Positions 15,411 to 24,400 of a stretch of DNA of 64,000 bases are shown in pieces. The translations under genes were made by a program, and so were the position numbers. The notes under the pieces were generated by a model. That model had not been told where the DNA came from and ran no database searches. It saw nothing but the letters and a program-made list of their open reading frames with translations. Within the stretch, counting starts at the first letter, position 1. The number at the start of each line of letters is the position of its first letter. This DNA comes from Bacteroidales bacterium UBA5197 (lineage in GTDB: Bacteria; Bacteroidota; Bacteroidia; Bacteroidales; Lentimicrobiaceae): positions 72,721-136,720 of the forward strand of contig DHVX01000043.1 in assembly GCA_002412885.1 (NCBI GenBank). The letters are read 5' to 3'.

Positions 15411-18191
15411 ATGTCACATACCGGCAAAAAACTCTTTTTATTGGATGCTATGGCGCTGATTTACAGAGCCTATTATGCATTGAACCGCAATCCGCGCATC
15501 ACTTCAAAAGGGCTTAACACGTCCGCAATTCTTGGGTTTGCCAATTCGCTGTACGATGTCATCAAAAACGAAAAACCAACCCATATCGGTGTTGCTTTCG
15601 ATACACATGCACCCACCGTCAGGCACGATGATTTTGCAGCTTATAAAGCCAACCGGGAGTCCATGCCCGAAGATATTTTAAAGGCCATTCCTTACATCAT
15701 GCAGCTTTTAAACGGGTTTAACATTCCCATACTTTTTGTGGATGGTTATGAAGCTGATGATGTGATTGGAACACTTGCCAAACAAGCAGATAGCGCAGGA
15801 TTTCAGGTATATATGATGACTCCCGACAAGGATTTCGGGCAACTTGTTTCGGGAAATATCCTTCAATACAAGCCTGGAAAACCTGGTGAACAGCCGGTAA
15901 TTATGGGCGTAAAGGAAGTGTGTGAAAAATTCGGCGTCAGCCGACCCGATCAGGTGATTGATATGCTTGGACTCTGGGGAGATGCATCAGACAACATCCC
16001 CGGAATCCCCGGAGTGGGGGAGGTGACTGCCCGCAAATTGGTTCAGGATTTTGATACGGTAGAGAATCTCATTTTGAATGCCGATAAAATTGAGAAGGCT
16101 TCATTGCGCGATAAAGTGAAGGAGCATGCACAGCAGGCGCTGATGTCGAAGCAACTGGCAACCATTATTCTGGATGTGCCCATTGCTTTTGAAGAAGAAA
16201 AACTGAAGCTTTCATCGCCGGATATTCCTGCATTGAAAACCTTGTTCGATGAGATTGAGTTCAACACTTTTGGTAAGCGGATCTTTGCGGATATGGAGAA
16301 AAACAGCCGTGCCGCAACATCACAGCAGCCCGACCTTTTTGCAGCAGCCGGAGAGCCGGTGGAGCGCACTTCCACACTAACTGATATTGAACTTACTCCT
16401 CACAAATATTACCTGGCCGATACTCCTGAAAAGCGCAAACAACTCATTGAGCACCTTCAGAAGTGCAGCATGTTCTGCTTCGATACCGAAACCACCGGAC
16501 TTGATGCCAACAATGTTGAGCTGGTAGGGATGTCGTTTGCTACCGATCCGGGAGAAGCATGGTTTGTGCCCGTGCCAGAAGTGTATGCCGATGCCCTTGA
16601 GATTGTTACTGAATTTGCCGGGGTCTTTGCCGATGAAAAAATCGGGAAAACCGGTCAGAATATGAAGTATGACATTTCGGTGCTGAAGTGGTACGAAATT
16701 AGTGTAAATGGTCCGCTTTTCGATACCATGATCGCTCATTACCTGATTGAGCCCGATATGCGGCACAATATGGATATGCTTTCAAAAACCTATCTGAATT
16801 ATGAGCCGGTATCCATTGAAACGCTGATCGGGAAAAAGGGAAAGAATCAGTTGAGCATGCGCTCGGTTGAGATGGAAAAACTGAAAGAATATGCCTGCGA
16901 AGATGCAGATATTACCCTTCAACTCAGGAATATTCTTGAACCTGAACTTGCAAAAACCGGCACCCGTGAATTGTTCGATGAAATTGAAATGCCCCTTGTA
17001 AAAGTGCTTGCTGCCATGGAAGCCGAAGGAGTGAAAATCGACAGTGAAAATCTGAATCAGTTTTCAAATCAACTGGAGAAAGAAGTTACCGAAGTTGAAC
17101 AGGAAATCTACAAGCTGGCCGGAGAGCGTTTTAACATTGCTTCACCAAAGCAGCTTGGCGAAATTTTGTTCGATAAAATGCACCTTTCTGAAAATCCGAA
17201 ACAAACAAAAACAAAGCAGCATTCCACCGGTGAAGAGATTCTTCAAAAGCTTATCAACAAACACCCGATTGTTCAGCAGATTCTGGATTACCGCGGCCTG
17301 ACCAAGTTAAAATCGACTTATGTGGATTCACTTCCGCTTTTGGTAAATCCGCGTACCGGGCGAATCCATACTTCATACAATCAGGCAGTTGCTTCTACCG
17401 GAAGGCTCAGCTCCAACAATCCGAACCTGCAGAATATTCCCATCCGCAACGAGCGTGGCCGCGAAATAAGAAAGGCATTTGTTCCCCGAAATGATAAGTA
17501 CACCCTGCTTTCGGTCGATTATTCACAGATTGAGCTCAGGCTTATTGCCCACATCAGCGGCGACGAAGCCATGCAGGAAGCTTTCCGCAAAGGAATTGAC
17601 ATCCATACCGCAACAGCATCTCGCATTTATAATGTTGAGATTGAGCAGGTAACCAAAGAAATGCGGCGCAATGCGAAAACAGTAAACTTCGGAATCATTT
17701 ATGGTATTTCTCCCTTTGGGCTTTCGGAGCGGCTGAACATTCCCCGCCGCGAAGCTGCTGATATCATTTCTCAATACTTTGAAAGATTTGCCGGTGTAAA
17801 AAAATACATGGATACTATTATTTTATTTGCGCGTGAACACGGATATGTGGAAACCATCAAAAAGCGCCGTCGCTACCTTCGTGACATAAATTCAGGAAAT
17901 GCAATTGTGCGCGGATTTGCTGAGCGAAACGCCATCAATGCGCCCATTCAGGGCTCTTCCGCTGATATGATAAAAATTGCAATGATCAATATTCACCGCG
18001 AATTTGAACGTCTGAAGCTACGATCACGAATGATTATGCAGGTGCACGATGAACTTGTTTTTGACGTACATCTCGAAGAAGTTGAAACCGTTAAGCCCAT
18101 CATTGAACGACTGATGAAAACCGCCATCGAGCTTAGTATTCCGGTGGAAGTGGAGATGAGCACGGGCAGTAATTGGCTGGAAGCGCATTGA
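15411..18191 (+). CDS. polA: DNA polymerase I
   Basis: The repair and Okazaki-fragment-processing polymerase, 926 residues, with all three domains. Residues about 1-300 are the 5'-3' exonuclease/flap domain (LFLLDAMALIYRAYYAL, FVDGYEADDVIGTLA, MTPDKDFGQLV, GIPGVGEVTARKL). Residues about 330-520 are a 3'-5' exonuclease that looks active: D358 and E360 in FDTETTGLD, the second aspartate in KYDISVLKWY, and YACEDADITLQL. Many Gram-positive PolA proteins have lost these residues. The polymerase domain follows with ASTGRLSSNNPNLQNIP, motif A DYSQIELRLIAHIS (D703), the O helix RRNAKTVNFGIIYGIS and motif C VHDELVF (D880). The following gap is a long repeat-rich region. Confidence 0.97.
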   Translation: MSHTGKKLFLLDAMALIYRAYYALNRNPRITSKGLNTSAILGFANSLYDVIKNEKPTHIGVAFDTHAPTVRHDDFAAYKANRESMPEDILKAIPYIMQLLNGFNIPILFVDGYEADDVIGTLAKQADSAGFQVYMMTPDKDFGQLVSGNILQYKPGKPGEQPVIMGVKEVCEKFGVSRPDQVIDMLGLWGDASDNIPGIPGVGEVTARKLVQDFDTVENLILNADKIEKASLRDKVKEHAQQALMSKQLATIILDVPIAFEEEKLKLSSPDIPALKTLFDEIEFNTFGKRIFADMEKNSRAATSQQPDLFAAAGEPVERTSTLTDIELTPHKYYLADTPEKRKQLIEHLQKCSMFCFDTETTGLDANNVELVGMSFATDPGEAWFVPVPEVYADALEIVTEFAGVFADEKIGKTGQNMKYDISVLKWYEISVNGPLFDTMIAHYLIEPDMRHNMDMLSKTYLNYEPVSIETLIGKKGKNQLSMRSVEMEKLKEYACEDADITLQLRNILEPELAKTGTRELFDEIEMPLVKVLAAMEAEGVKIDSENLNQFSNQLEKEVTEVEQEIYKLAGERFNIASPKQLGEILFDKMHLSENPKQTKTKQHSTGEEILQKLINKHPIVQQILDYRGLTKLKSTYVDSLPLLVNPRTGRIHTSYNQAVASTGRLSSNNPNLQNIPIRNERGREIRKAFVPRNDKYTLLSVDYSQIELRLIAHISGDEAMQEAFRKGIDIHTATASRIYNVEIEQVTKEMRRNAKTVNFGIIYGISPFGLSERLNIPRREAADIISQYFERFAGVKKYMDTIILFAREHGYVETIKKRRRYLRDINSGNAIVRGFAERNAINAPIQGSSADMIKIAMINIHREFERLKLRSRMIMQVHDELVFDVHLEEVETVKPIIERLMKTAIELSIPVEVEMSTGSNWLEAH

Positions 18192-18531
18192 TTTGGACTC
18201 GGGGACAAGGAGACCGGGAGACAAGGGGAAAGTGAAAAGTGAAAAGTGAAAAGTGAAAAATGAAAAGTGGAAATGAAAAGTGACGATTAATCGGAGGTCT
18301 GAGATATCTATCTGGGTGAGACCAAAGTCTGAGATAGAGATGAAATTCTAAAATAATTGCATAAATGCCAAATCAGAGCGTCCTTCTCCTTGAGGAGAAG
18401 GTGCCGAAGGCGGATGAGGTGAATAATGTGGACGGATTCAGGACAAGGAGACACGGAGAAATGGGGAGAAGGGGAGAAAGAAAAGTGAAAAATGAAAAGT
18501 GGAAAGAGAAAAGTGAAAAATGAAGAGTGAA

Positions 18532-18606
18532 AAGTGAATCTGACCTAACAAGTTTTCTTTTTAACTTGTTAGGTCTTCTTGTTATAAAAAAGGCAAACGA
18601 AATAAG
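18532..18606. repeat. Direct repeat copy 1 with 13-bp hairpin
   Basis: Contains GACCTAACAAGTT (18542-18554) and its exact complement AACTTGTTAGGTC (18563-18575) around a T-rich loop, followed by ttcttgttataaaaaaggc. It is repeated almost exactly at 18640-18713. Confidence 0.9.
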
Positions 18607-18639
18607 AGAAAAGAGAAAAGTGAAGAGTGAAGAGTGAAA

Positions 18640-18713
18640 AGTGAATCTGGCCTAACAAGTTTTCTTTTAACTTGTTAGGTCTTCTTGTTATAAAAAAGGC
18701 AAACGAAATAAGT
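18640..18713. repeat. Direct repeat copy 2 with 13-bp hairpin
   Basis: Stem GGCCTAACAAGTT (18649-18661) / AACTTGTTAGGTC (18669-18681), the same as copy 1 except for one compensating G-T pair and a one-base shorter loop. Flanks match copy 1 through acgaaataag. Confidence 0.9.
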
Positions 18714-19084
18714 GAAAAGAGAAAAGAGAAAAGAGAAAAATGAAAAGTGAATAAGAATCTTCAGTGATTGAACAAAAGCGAAATTGGAACGTCCTTCTCC
18801 TGGAGAAGGTACCGAAGGGCAGCTTGCCCCGTCACACCATAGTGATGACGGGGGATGAGGTGGTTCATGAATGCCCACCTACCACAATTCTGATAATTTT
18901 CAGGTTCAGTACAATAAATCTGAAGAATTGCCACGGCATAAATCGTCTCCAGAACAAAGTTGAACTGGTTGGAAATGGTGGGTATGACTCGTCGGTGTAA
19001 GCCTGTATATTTTTGTTTTTCATGGGTTTAAGATTTTTTGATGTTGAACTTCAATGGGATTTCTTCAATATTTAATCCTCTTTC

Positions 19085-20542
19085 TTATTCCGGCAAAAGC
19101 CACCAGAAAGGATAACCTTTTGCTTTGTGCAGGAACATATAATGCATCATCCATTTCATCCAATGGCCTGCAAGTCCGGCTTCACCCATGGTGTATTTGA
19201 TGTTTCTCCCGAATTCAGGATATTTTTCCCAATCGGGAACCACCGGATGAACAGTCATGGTAGCCGCAGCCCCGTGACGCATTCCGTAACCAGCCGAAAC
19301 AATGCATGCAGCGCCCATTTTTCCCATGCTTGCTTTGTGTTTAAATTCCTGTTTTCCGGTTTTAATTTCGTTGATGAGATTCAACGCAACAATTTTCCCC
19401 ATAACTCCCGATGGCATCCCTGTACGTGGTGGCGAAGGGAAAATGGCTGTTCCGTTTTTGCTGTTCATTGGCTTTGAAATAGGATGAGGAGGCGCAAATG
19501 CAATGCCCGGCGCATAAATGTTCGGGTACACCGGACTCTGATATGTTTCGGGCCAGTCAGCAGCTTTCCATTCTTCAAAAGGTTTGGGGGTGTAATCCGC
19601 ATCAACTTTCATAAATCCGCTGGGGGCAAATAATTGAGATGTAATATCTTCTCCCGATTTATCAAAAGCCTTTAGCCCGGCACCTGCAAACCCGGGAATC
19701 AGCATTGAGAAATCAAATTCAATGGTTTTTTCTTCGCCATCTAGGGTTTCGTAGTGAATCATGCCCGGCTCAACTTTTTTAACACCAGCTCTTTTTATCC
19801 ATTTGATGTCGTTTTCTCCAAGAAAAGATTCGGCAAAAACCCGGGTTGAAGTAATGTATCCGCCACGTTTGATATGAGCACCTCCCATGCCGAAGTCGCC
19901 CAGTTCATACTCATTGGTCAGCCATGTTATATCGGCCAGATGATTCAGTTTTCTTTTGCGTATTTCGAAAGCAACATTCAGAATGTATTCAAATGCAGCA
20001 CCCTGACAGGTAGCGGTAGGATGGCCTGTTCCGATGACAAAGCGTTGCTTTTCTCCTTTTTCCATCTTAGCCAGCGACTCCTGAAGTTTTTTCCAGGCAT
20101 GATCAGCATGATCGTATGAGCACACCGATACAGTATTTTTACCCGGTCCCAGACCTTCGGTGGCCTCAAAATTCAGGCGGGGTCCGGTCGCATTCACCAG
20201 ATAGTCATATTCAATCCGTTCGCTCGTTCCTTTTTTTTCTTCCAGCGTGTATTCTATGGTTACAAAAGGTCTGCCTGCTTCGCCTTCGCCTTCAGGATGA
20301 ATGCTTACCGCTTTTGCCTGCCTGAAATCAATTCCCCATCGCTTGTATAGCGGAGCAAGTTTAAACCGCACCTGATCAATGGTCATTCGCCCGACTCCAA
20401 CCCAGATATTGGAAGGAATCCATTGATAATAAGACCCTGGAGCAACCACCACCACTTCGTGCTTTTTGCTCAGTTTCTTGCGAAGAAATGCAGCAGCGGT
20501 ATGTCCTGATATGCCAGCGCCCAATACAATTACTCTTGCCAT
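19085..20542 (-). CDS. Sulfide:quinone oxidoreductase-like FAD flavoprotein
   Basis: A 485-residue FAD-dependent oxidoreductase. The N-terminal dinucleotide-binding motif is VIVLGAGISGHTAAAFL. The second conserved segment YDYLVNATGPRLNFEATEG and a C-terminal IYAPGIAFAPPH follow the SQR/NDH-2 pattern. Cysteines at 141 (SVCSYDHAD), 179 (TATCQGAAFEY) and 413 (GAACIVSAGYG) sit where SQR-type enzymes carry redox cysteines. The C-terminus is amphipathic and aromatic (HWMKWMMHYMFLHKAKGYPFWWLLPE), consistent with membrane-surface attachment. Likely role: oxidation of sulfide or polysulfide with electrons passed to quinone. It is a lone gene, divergent from GH92. Other flavocytochrome-c-type reductases are possible, so the substrate is not certain. 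Confidence 0.8.
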   Translation of the reverse strand: MARVIVLGAGISGHTAAAFLRKKLSKKHEVVVVAPGSYYQWIPSNIWVGVGRMTIDQVRFKLAPLYKRWGIDFRQAKAVSIHPEGEGEAGRPFVTIEYTLEEKKGTSERIEYDYLVNATGPRLNFEATEGLGPGKNTVSVCSYDHADHAWKKLQESLAKMEKGEKQRFVIGTGHPTATCQGAAFEYILNVAFEIRKRKLNHLADITWLTNEYELGDFGMGGAHIKRGGYITSTRVFAESFLGENDIKWIKRAGVKKVEPGMIHYETLDGEEKTIEFDFSMLIPGFAGAGLKAFDKSGEDITSQLFAPSGFMKVDADYTPKPFEEWKAADWPETYQSPVYPNIYAPGIAFAPPHPISKPMNSKNGTAIFPSPPRTGMPSGVMGKIVALNLINEIKTGKQEFKHKASMGKMGAACIVSAGYGMRHGAAATMTVHPVVPDWEKYPEFGRNIKYTMGEAGLAGHWMKWMMHYMFLHKAKGYPFWWLLPE

Positions 20543-20593
20543 AGGAAAATGTTTAGGTTTTCATGCACAGATTTGTGGGTAAACATCGATATA

Positions 20594-20601
20594 CAAATAT
20601 A
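20594..20601 (-). promoter_or_regulatory. Putative -7 box for the SQR-like gene
   Basis: Reverse-strand TATATTTG matches TAnnTTTG about 50 bp upstream of the start codon. Confidence 0.4.
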
Positions 20602-20750
20602 TGATTTTTACATCTACATATATTTATAATTGATTGAAACTGCACAGGAAAATAGTTGACTTTGATCCGGCGTTTTTATCCGGAAGTTGTAATTTCCCCG
20701 CTGAGAAAAATGTGTATGTTTGTTTTGTGAAACATTGTTGCTTTTTATGG

Positions 20751-20836
20751 TTGCCACCAAATCACTAAAGCACGAAAATTCACCAATATAATTTCTTGAT
20801 AATAAAATATTTGGTGTATTGGAGTTTTGGTGGCAA
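20751..20836. repeat. 86-bp palindromic dispersed element, copy A
   Basis: Begins TTGCCACCAAAtCACTAAA and ends TTTTGGTGGCAA, so the ends are inverted repeats. The interior has aattcaccaatataattt and ttggtgtattgga. A same-length relative lies at 56635-56720. The flanks (cattgttgctttttatgg before and actttttaccagacaacattg after) also look like decayed inverted repeats. It occupies most of the 345-bp gap between the divergent SQR-like and GH92 genes. Confidence 0.8.
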
Positions 20837-20887
20837 GAATTTTCACTTTTTACCAGACAACATTGTCTTAGATTATTATTTCTGCAC

Positions 20888-23197
20888 ATGAAAAACATCC
20901 TGATTCAAATATTAACCCTGACCACTGGATTGGCTTTTGCCCAGCAGCCATCCACTTATGTCAACCCCTTTATCGGCACCGACCATATGGGACATACTTT
21001 TCCCGGCGCTACATTTCCTTTCGGGATGGTGCAACTCAGCCCTGATACCGATACAGTGCCTTATTCCTCAGGCGCAGGTTACAATAAAGATGTTTATGCC
21101 TATTGTGCAGGTTATCAGTACAATGATAAAACCATTTGCGGTTTCAGTCATACCCACTTTTCAGGAACCGGACACAGCGATCTCGGCGATTTTTTGCTGA
21201 TGCCGACAACCGGAAAATTACGGCTGAATCCCGGCACACGCGATAATCCTGAATCAGGTTACCGCAGCCGTTTTTCGCATGAGCGCGAATCAGCTTCACC
21301 CGGGTATTATTCAGTTATGCTTGACGATTATGGAATCCTTGCCGAATTAACCGCCACCGAAAGGGTTGGTTTTCACAGATATACATATGATACTGCCGGA
21401 GAAACCAATCTGATTCTCGATATGACGGCTGGTATTTACAACTATCCCGGGAAAAACATCTGGCAGTTTATTCGCGTTGAAAATGATACGCTAATAACCG
21501 GATACAGGCAGACAAGAGGCTGGGCACGAACCCGAACCATTTATTTCGCAATGGTATTATCTAAACCCATTAGCAGTTATGGTCATGAAAATCCCGAAGA
21601 AATTATTTATCGCGGATTTTACAGGAAGTTCAACGAAAAAGAAAATTTCCCGGAAATGGCCGGGACTGACATCAGCGCATGGTTTCGTTTCAACATGGAA
21701 AAAGGTGAGCAATTGAAGATTAAGTTTGCCCTATCCTCGGTAAGCACAGCGGGGGCGCTAAACAACCTGAAAACTGAAATTCCGCACTTTGATTTCGACC
21801 GCACGCGGCAGCAAGCTACAGACCATTGGAATCGTGAGCTTGGTAAAATTCAGATAAGCGCAACCGAAGTGGTTAAGCAGAATTTTTACACCAGTCTTTA
21901 CCATACTTTTCTGTCGCCAACCATTTACATGGATGTTGATGGCCGTTACCGTGGACTGGATCAGAATATTCATCAGGCAGAAGGTTTTACCAATTATTCT
22001 ACTTTTTCGCTCTGGGATACCTATCGGGCGCTGCACCCGTTTCTTACGCTTGTTCAGCAAAAGCGAACTTCTGATATGGTAAACTCCATGCTGGCCCATC
22101 GCCGTCAAAGTGTGCATGGCATTCTGCCGGTTTGGTCGCATCACGCCAACGAAAACTGGTGTATGATCGGCTACCATGCCGTGCCCGTAATTGCGGATGC
22201 TTTTATGAAAGGAATTTCAGGTTTCGACAAGGATGAAGCGCTCGAAGCTATGGATGCCAGTGCCACCAACGCCATGTACGATGGCATTGGTGATTATATG
22301 AAATATGGCTATGTTCCGGCTGACCGAAGTAGCAATTCGGCTTCTAAAACCCTTGAATATGCTTACGATGACTGGTGCATTGCGCGTATGGCCGAAAAGT
22401 CAGGAAACAAAGGTTTGGCCGGAATTTACGATCGCAGAGCCCGTTCGTTTGAAAATATCTATGATAAATCATCGGGATTTATACGCCCACGCCTTTCAGA
22501 TGGTTCATGGCAAATAAACTTCGATCCGCTGAAAACCGAAGGCCAGGGTTTTATCGAAGGCAACGCCTGGAATTATTCGCTTTATGTGCCGCATGATCTT
22601 TCAAAACTGATTGAATGGGCCGGAGGAAATGAAAAATTTATCGCGCATCTCGATACACTTTTCACCATGCACCTCGACGAAAAACACATTGAGGAATCAG
22701 AAGATATTGATAAGCGGGGCATTATTGGTAATTATGTTCATGGCAATGAGCCCAGCCACCATGTACCGTATCTATATAATTATGCCGGTGCACCCTGGAA
22801 AACTCAGGAAAGGGTGCATCAGATTATGGATAACCTTTACCAGCCTGAGCCCGGCGGTTTGCCCGGTAATGATGATTGCGGACAAATGTCGGCCTGGTAT
22901 ATTTTCAGTGCCCTTGGTTTTTACCCGGTTTGCCCCGGAAATAATGAGTATGTGCTGGGAAGTCCATCCGTTTCTGAAGCGAAACTGAACCTTGAAAACG
23001 GAAAAATCTTCACCATAAAGGCTCCCGGGCTAAGCAAAAAGAATATTTATGTGAAACGTATTCTGCTGAATGGAGAGCCTTACAATAAACTCTTTATCAG
23101 GCATGAAGATATTATGGCCGGCGGAGAAATGGTGTTTGAGATGAGTAAAAAACCCGTGTTAAAAAAATTTGGTGATCAGAATATGCCGGGGAGGTAA
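20888..23197 (+). CDS. GH92 alpha-mannosidase, secreted
   Basis: A glycoside hydrolase family 92 enzyme, typically a calcium-dependent exo-alpha-mannosidase acting on N-glycans or mannans. I chose the start at 20888 (MKNILIQILTLTTGLAFAQQ), which gives a clean signal peptide and a 769-residue protein. The upstream in-frame extension to 20819 overlaps a repeat element. Family signatures include YVNPFIGTDHMGHTFPGATFPFGMVQLSPD at the mature N-terminus, FSHTHFSGTGHSDLGDFLLMP, SLWDTYRALHPF, HGNEPSHHVPYLYNYAG and GNDDCGQMSAWYIFSALGFYPVCPG, which contains the acidic catalytic and Ca-binding residues. No SusC/SusD genes are adjacent, so it is not in a classical polysaccharide-utilisation locus. Confidence 0.93.
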   Translation: MKNILIQILTLTTGLAFAQQPSTYVNPFIGTDHMGHTFPGATFPFGMVQLSPDTDTVPYSSGAGYNKDVYAYCAGYQYNDKTICGFSHTHFSGTGHSDLGDFLLMPTTGKLRLNPGTRDNPESGYRSRFSHERESASPGYYSVMLDDYGILAELTATERVGFHRYTYDTAGETNLILDMTAGIYNYPGKNIWQFIRVENDTLITGYRQTRGWARTRTIYFAMVLSKPISSYGHENPEEIIYRGFYRKFNEKENFPEMAGTDISAWFRFNMEKGEQLKIKFALSSVSTAGALNNLKTEIPHFDFDRTRQQATDHWNRELGKIQISATEVVKQNFYTSLYHTFLSPTIYMDVDGRYRGLDQNIHQAEGFTNYSTFSLWDTYRALHPFLTLVQQKRTSDMVNSMLAHRRQSVHGILPVWSHHANENWCMIGYHAVPVIADAFMKGISGFDKDEALEAMDASATNAMYDGIGDYMKYGYVPADRSSNSASKTLEYAYDDWCIARMAEKSGNKGLAGIYDRRARSFENIYDKSSGFIRPRLSDGSWQINFDPLKTEGQGFIEGNAWNYSLYVPHDLSKLIEWAGGNEKFIAHLDTLFTMHLDEKHIEESEDIDKRGIIGNYVHGNEPSHHVPYLYNYAGAPWKTQERVHQIMDNLYQPEPGGLPGNDDCGQMSAWYIFSALGFYPVCPGNNEYVLGSPSVSEAKLNLENGKIFTIKAPGLSKKNIYVKRILLNGEPYNKLFIRHEDIMAGGEMVFEMSKKPVLKKFGDQNMPGR

Positions 23198-23219
23198 TAT
23201 TATAAAAATATTCAAATAA

Positions 23220-23235
23220 ATATCGCGTGCGATAT
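23220..23235. promoter_or_regulatory. Operator-like palindrome 1 upstream of the OhrR operon
   Basis: ATATCGC-GT-GCGATAT, a 7-bp perfect inverted repeat. It lies upstream of the -7 box where the -33 region would be. A 13-of-16 match in opposite orientation lies at 23267-23282. Confidence 0.7.
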
Positions 23236-23244
23236 AAAAATGTG

Positions 23245-23252
23245 TATATTTG
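23245..23252 (+). promoter_or_regulatory. -7 box of the DoxX/Gpx/OhrR operon
   Basis: TATATTTG matches TAnnTTTG and lies between the two palindromes, 78 bp before the first gene's start. Confidence 0.6.
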
Positions 23253-23266
23253 CATCGTCAAAGATA

Positions 23267-23282
23267 AAATCGTGCGCGATAT
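23267..23282. promoter_or_regulatory. Operator-like palindrome 2 upstream of the OhrR operon
   Basis: On the reverse strand it reads ATATCGCGCACGATTT, matching palindrome 1 at 13 of 16 positions. The centres are 47 bp apart. It would lie just downstream of the transcription start. Confidence 0.65.
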
Positions 23283-23329
23283 ATATCAGAGACCATTTTG
23301 AATTCACACTAAAGCATAAACAGCGCGCC

Positions 23330-23773
23330 ATGAATATTAAGGAAAGATTAACCATTGTCGTAAAAACCAACAAAGCACAAAATGCATTTCGAATACTTCT
23401 TGGCTTATTTCTGCTTATGGCAGGCATTGGCCATCTGAGCTGGTCGAGGGTTGAATTTCTGGCTCAGGTACCTGCCTGGGTTCCTGTTGAAGCAGATCTG
23501 GTTGTTGTGCTGTCAGGAATTGCTGAAATTTTACTCGGAAGTTCTCTGGTTCTGTTGTCCAGATATCGTGTTCTGATTGGCTGTGCAGCTGCTTTGTTTT
23601 TTGTGCTCATTTTTCCCGGGAACATATCACAGTTTGTTACCGGAACAGATGCTTTTGGTTTAAACACAGATCTTGCCCGCGGTATCCGATTGCTTTTTCA
23701 GCCTGTGCTGGTGGTCTGGGCTTTGTGGTCAACAGGCGCCTTTAAAGCCTGGCAGATCATCAAATCAGCTTAA
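23330..23773 (+). CDS. DoxX-like membrane protein
   Basis: A 147-residue integral membrane protein with about four hydrophobic helices (around residues 20-36, 55-75, 80-100, 120-138). I chose the start at 23330 (MNIKERLTIVVKTNKAQNAF) rather than the open frame from 23240, because 23240 lies inside the promoter/operator region. GIGHLSWSRVEFLAQVPAWVP resembles the DoxX-like family. DoxX-type proteins are often found with redox-stress genes. It is the first gene of a three-gene strand-consistent set ending in an OhrR-type regulator, which suggests induction by organic peroxides. Confidence 0.75.
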   Translation: MNIKERLTIVVKTNKAQNAFRILLGLFLLMAGIGHLSWSRVEFLAQVPAWVPVEADLVVVLSGIAEILLGSSLVLLSRYRVLIGCAAALFFVLIFPGNISQFVTGTDAFGLNTDLARGIRLLFQPVLVVWALWSTGAFKAWQIIKSA

Positions 23774-23828
23774 GCGACAGAAATGTGAATTTACTTTAAG
23801 TCAAACATTCAAAAAGTCAAAAAAAATA

Positions 23829-24311
23829 ATGAAAACAACATTTTATCAATTTTCAGCCCAAAGTCTTCAGGGCAAAGAAGTAAGTATGGAGACCTTTAAA
23901 GGGAAAACTGTTCTGGTTGTTAACACCGCCAGCAAATGTGGTTTGACACCGCAGTTTGAAGGATTGGAGGAAGTTTACCAGAAATACAAGGATAAAGGTC
24001 TGGTGATTCTGGGTTTCCCTTGCAATCAATTTGCCAATCAGGAGCCCGGTGACGAAAAATCAATTTCTGAAGGTTGCATGATCAATTACGGAGTCACATT
24101 CCCGATGTTTGCAAAAATTGAAGTCAATGGAGAAAATGCTCATCCCATCTATAAACACCTGAAAAGTGAGCTGGGTGGTTTGTTTGGAAGTAAAATCAAA
24201 TGGAATTTTACAAAGTTCCTTGTCGATTCCAGCGGAAAGCCTGTAAAGCGTTTCGCGCCAACCACCTCGCCAAAGGCAATTGACGATTATCTCAGTAAGC
24301 TTTTAAACTGA
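23829..24311 (+). CDS. Glutathione peroxidase-family thiol peroxidase
   Basis: A 160-residue cytoplasmic peroxidase of the GPx family. I chose the start at 23829 (MKTTFYQFSAQSLQGKEV), which matches the family's N-terminus. The catalytic tetrad is visible: C37 (NTASKCGLTPQFEGLEE), Q71 (FPCNQFANQEPG), W125 and N126 (KWNFTKFLVD). The peroxidatic residue is cysteine, not selenocysteine. C83 sits where 2-Cys GPx enzymes have their resolving cysteine, so it is probably thioredoxin-dependent and reduces organic hydroperoxides. It lies 55 bp after the DoxX-like gene and 89 bp before the OhrR-like regulator. Confidence 0.93.
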   Translation: MKTTFYQFSAQSLQGKEVSMETFKGKTVLVVNTASKCGLTPQFEGLEEVYQKYKDKGLVILGFPCNQFANQEPGDEKSISEGCMINYGVTFPMFAKIEVNGENAHPIYKHLKSELGGLFGSKIKWNFTKFLVDSSGKPVKRFAPTTSPKAIDDYLSKLLN

Positions 24312-24400
24312 TTTCCTGTAATGAAGCTTAGCAATAGCTTTCGTTTGTCAGGTTTAACAAAATCCTGGATCATTGGTTTGTTTTTAAAACAGTTGAGCAA

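Larger units (their letters stand above)
18192..19084. repeat. Repeat-rich intergenic region (gtgaaaagtgaaa tracts and composite repeats)
   Basis: No gene was found. The region holds low-complexity aaaagtgaaaagtg tracts (about 18230-18270, 18480-18535, 18600-18645, 18715-18750), two copies of a hairpin-bearing repeat, and two copies of a ctccttctcctgaggagaagg-type element. That element runs into gaaggcggatgaggtg at about 18380-18421 and, interrupted by an insertion, at 18790-18862. Close relatives of the last element and of the caaggagacacgg phrases occur in inverted orientation near 52.5-52.9 kb. Confidence 0.8.

Noticed and set aside
18192..18880. CRISPR array in the gtgaaaagtg tracts
   Set aside because: Repeats are irregular, lack constant spacing and unique spacers, and no cas genes are nearby.
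20888..23197. Polysaccharide-utilisation locus around GH92
   Set aside because: No SusC/SusD pair or other CAZymes are adjacent, and the TonB receptor at 37.5 kb is paired with DUF4249 instead.
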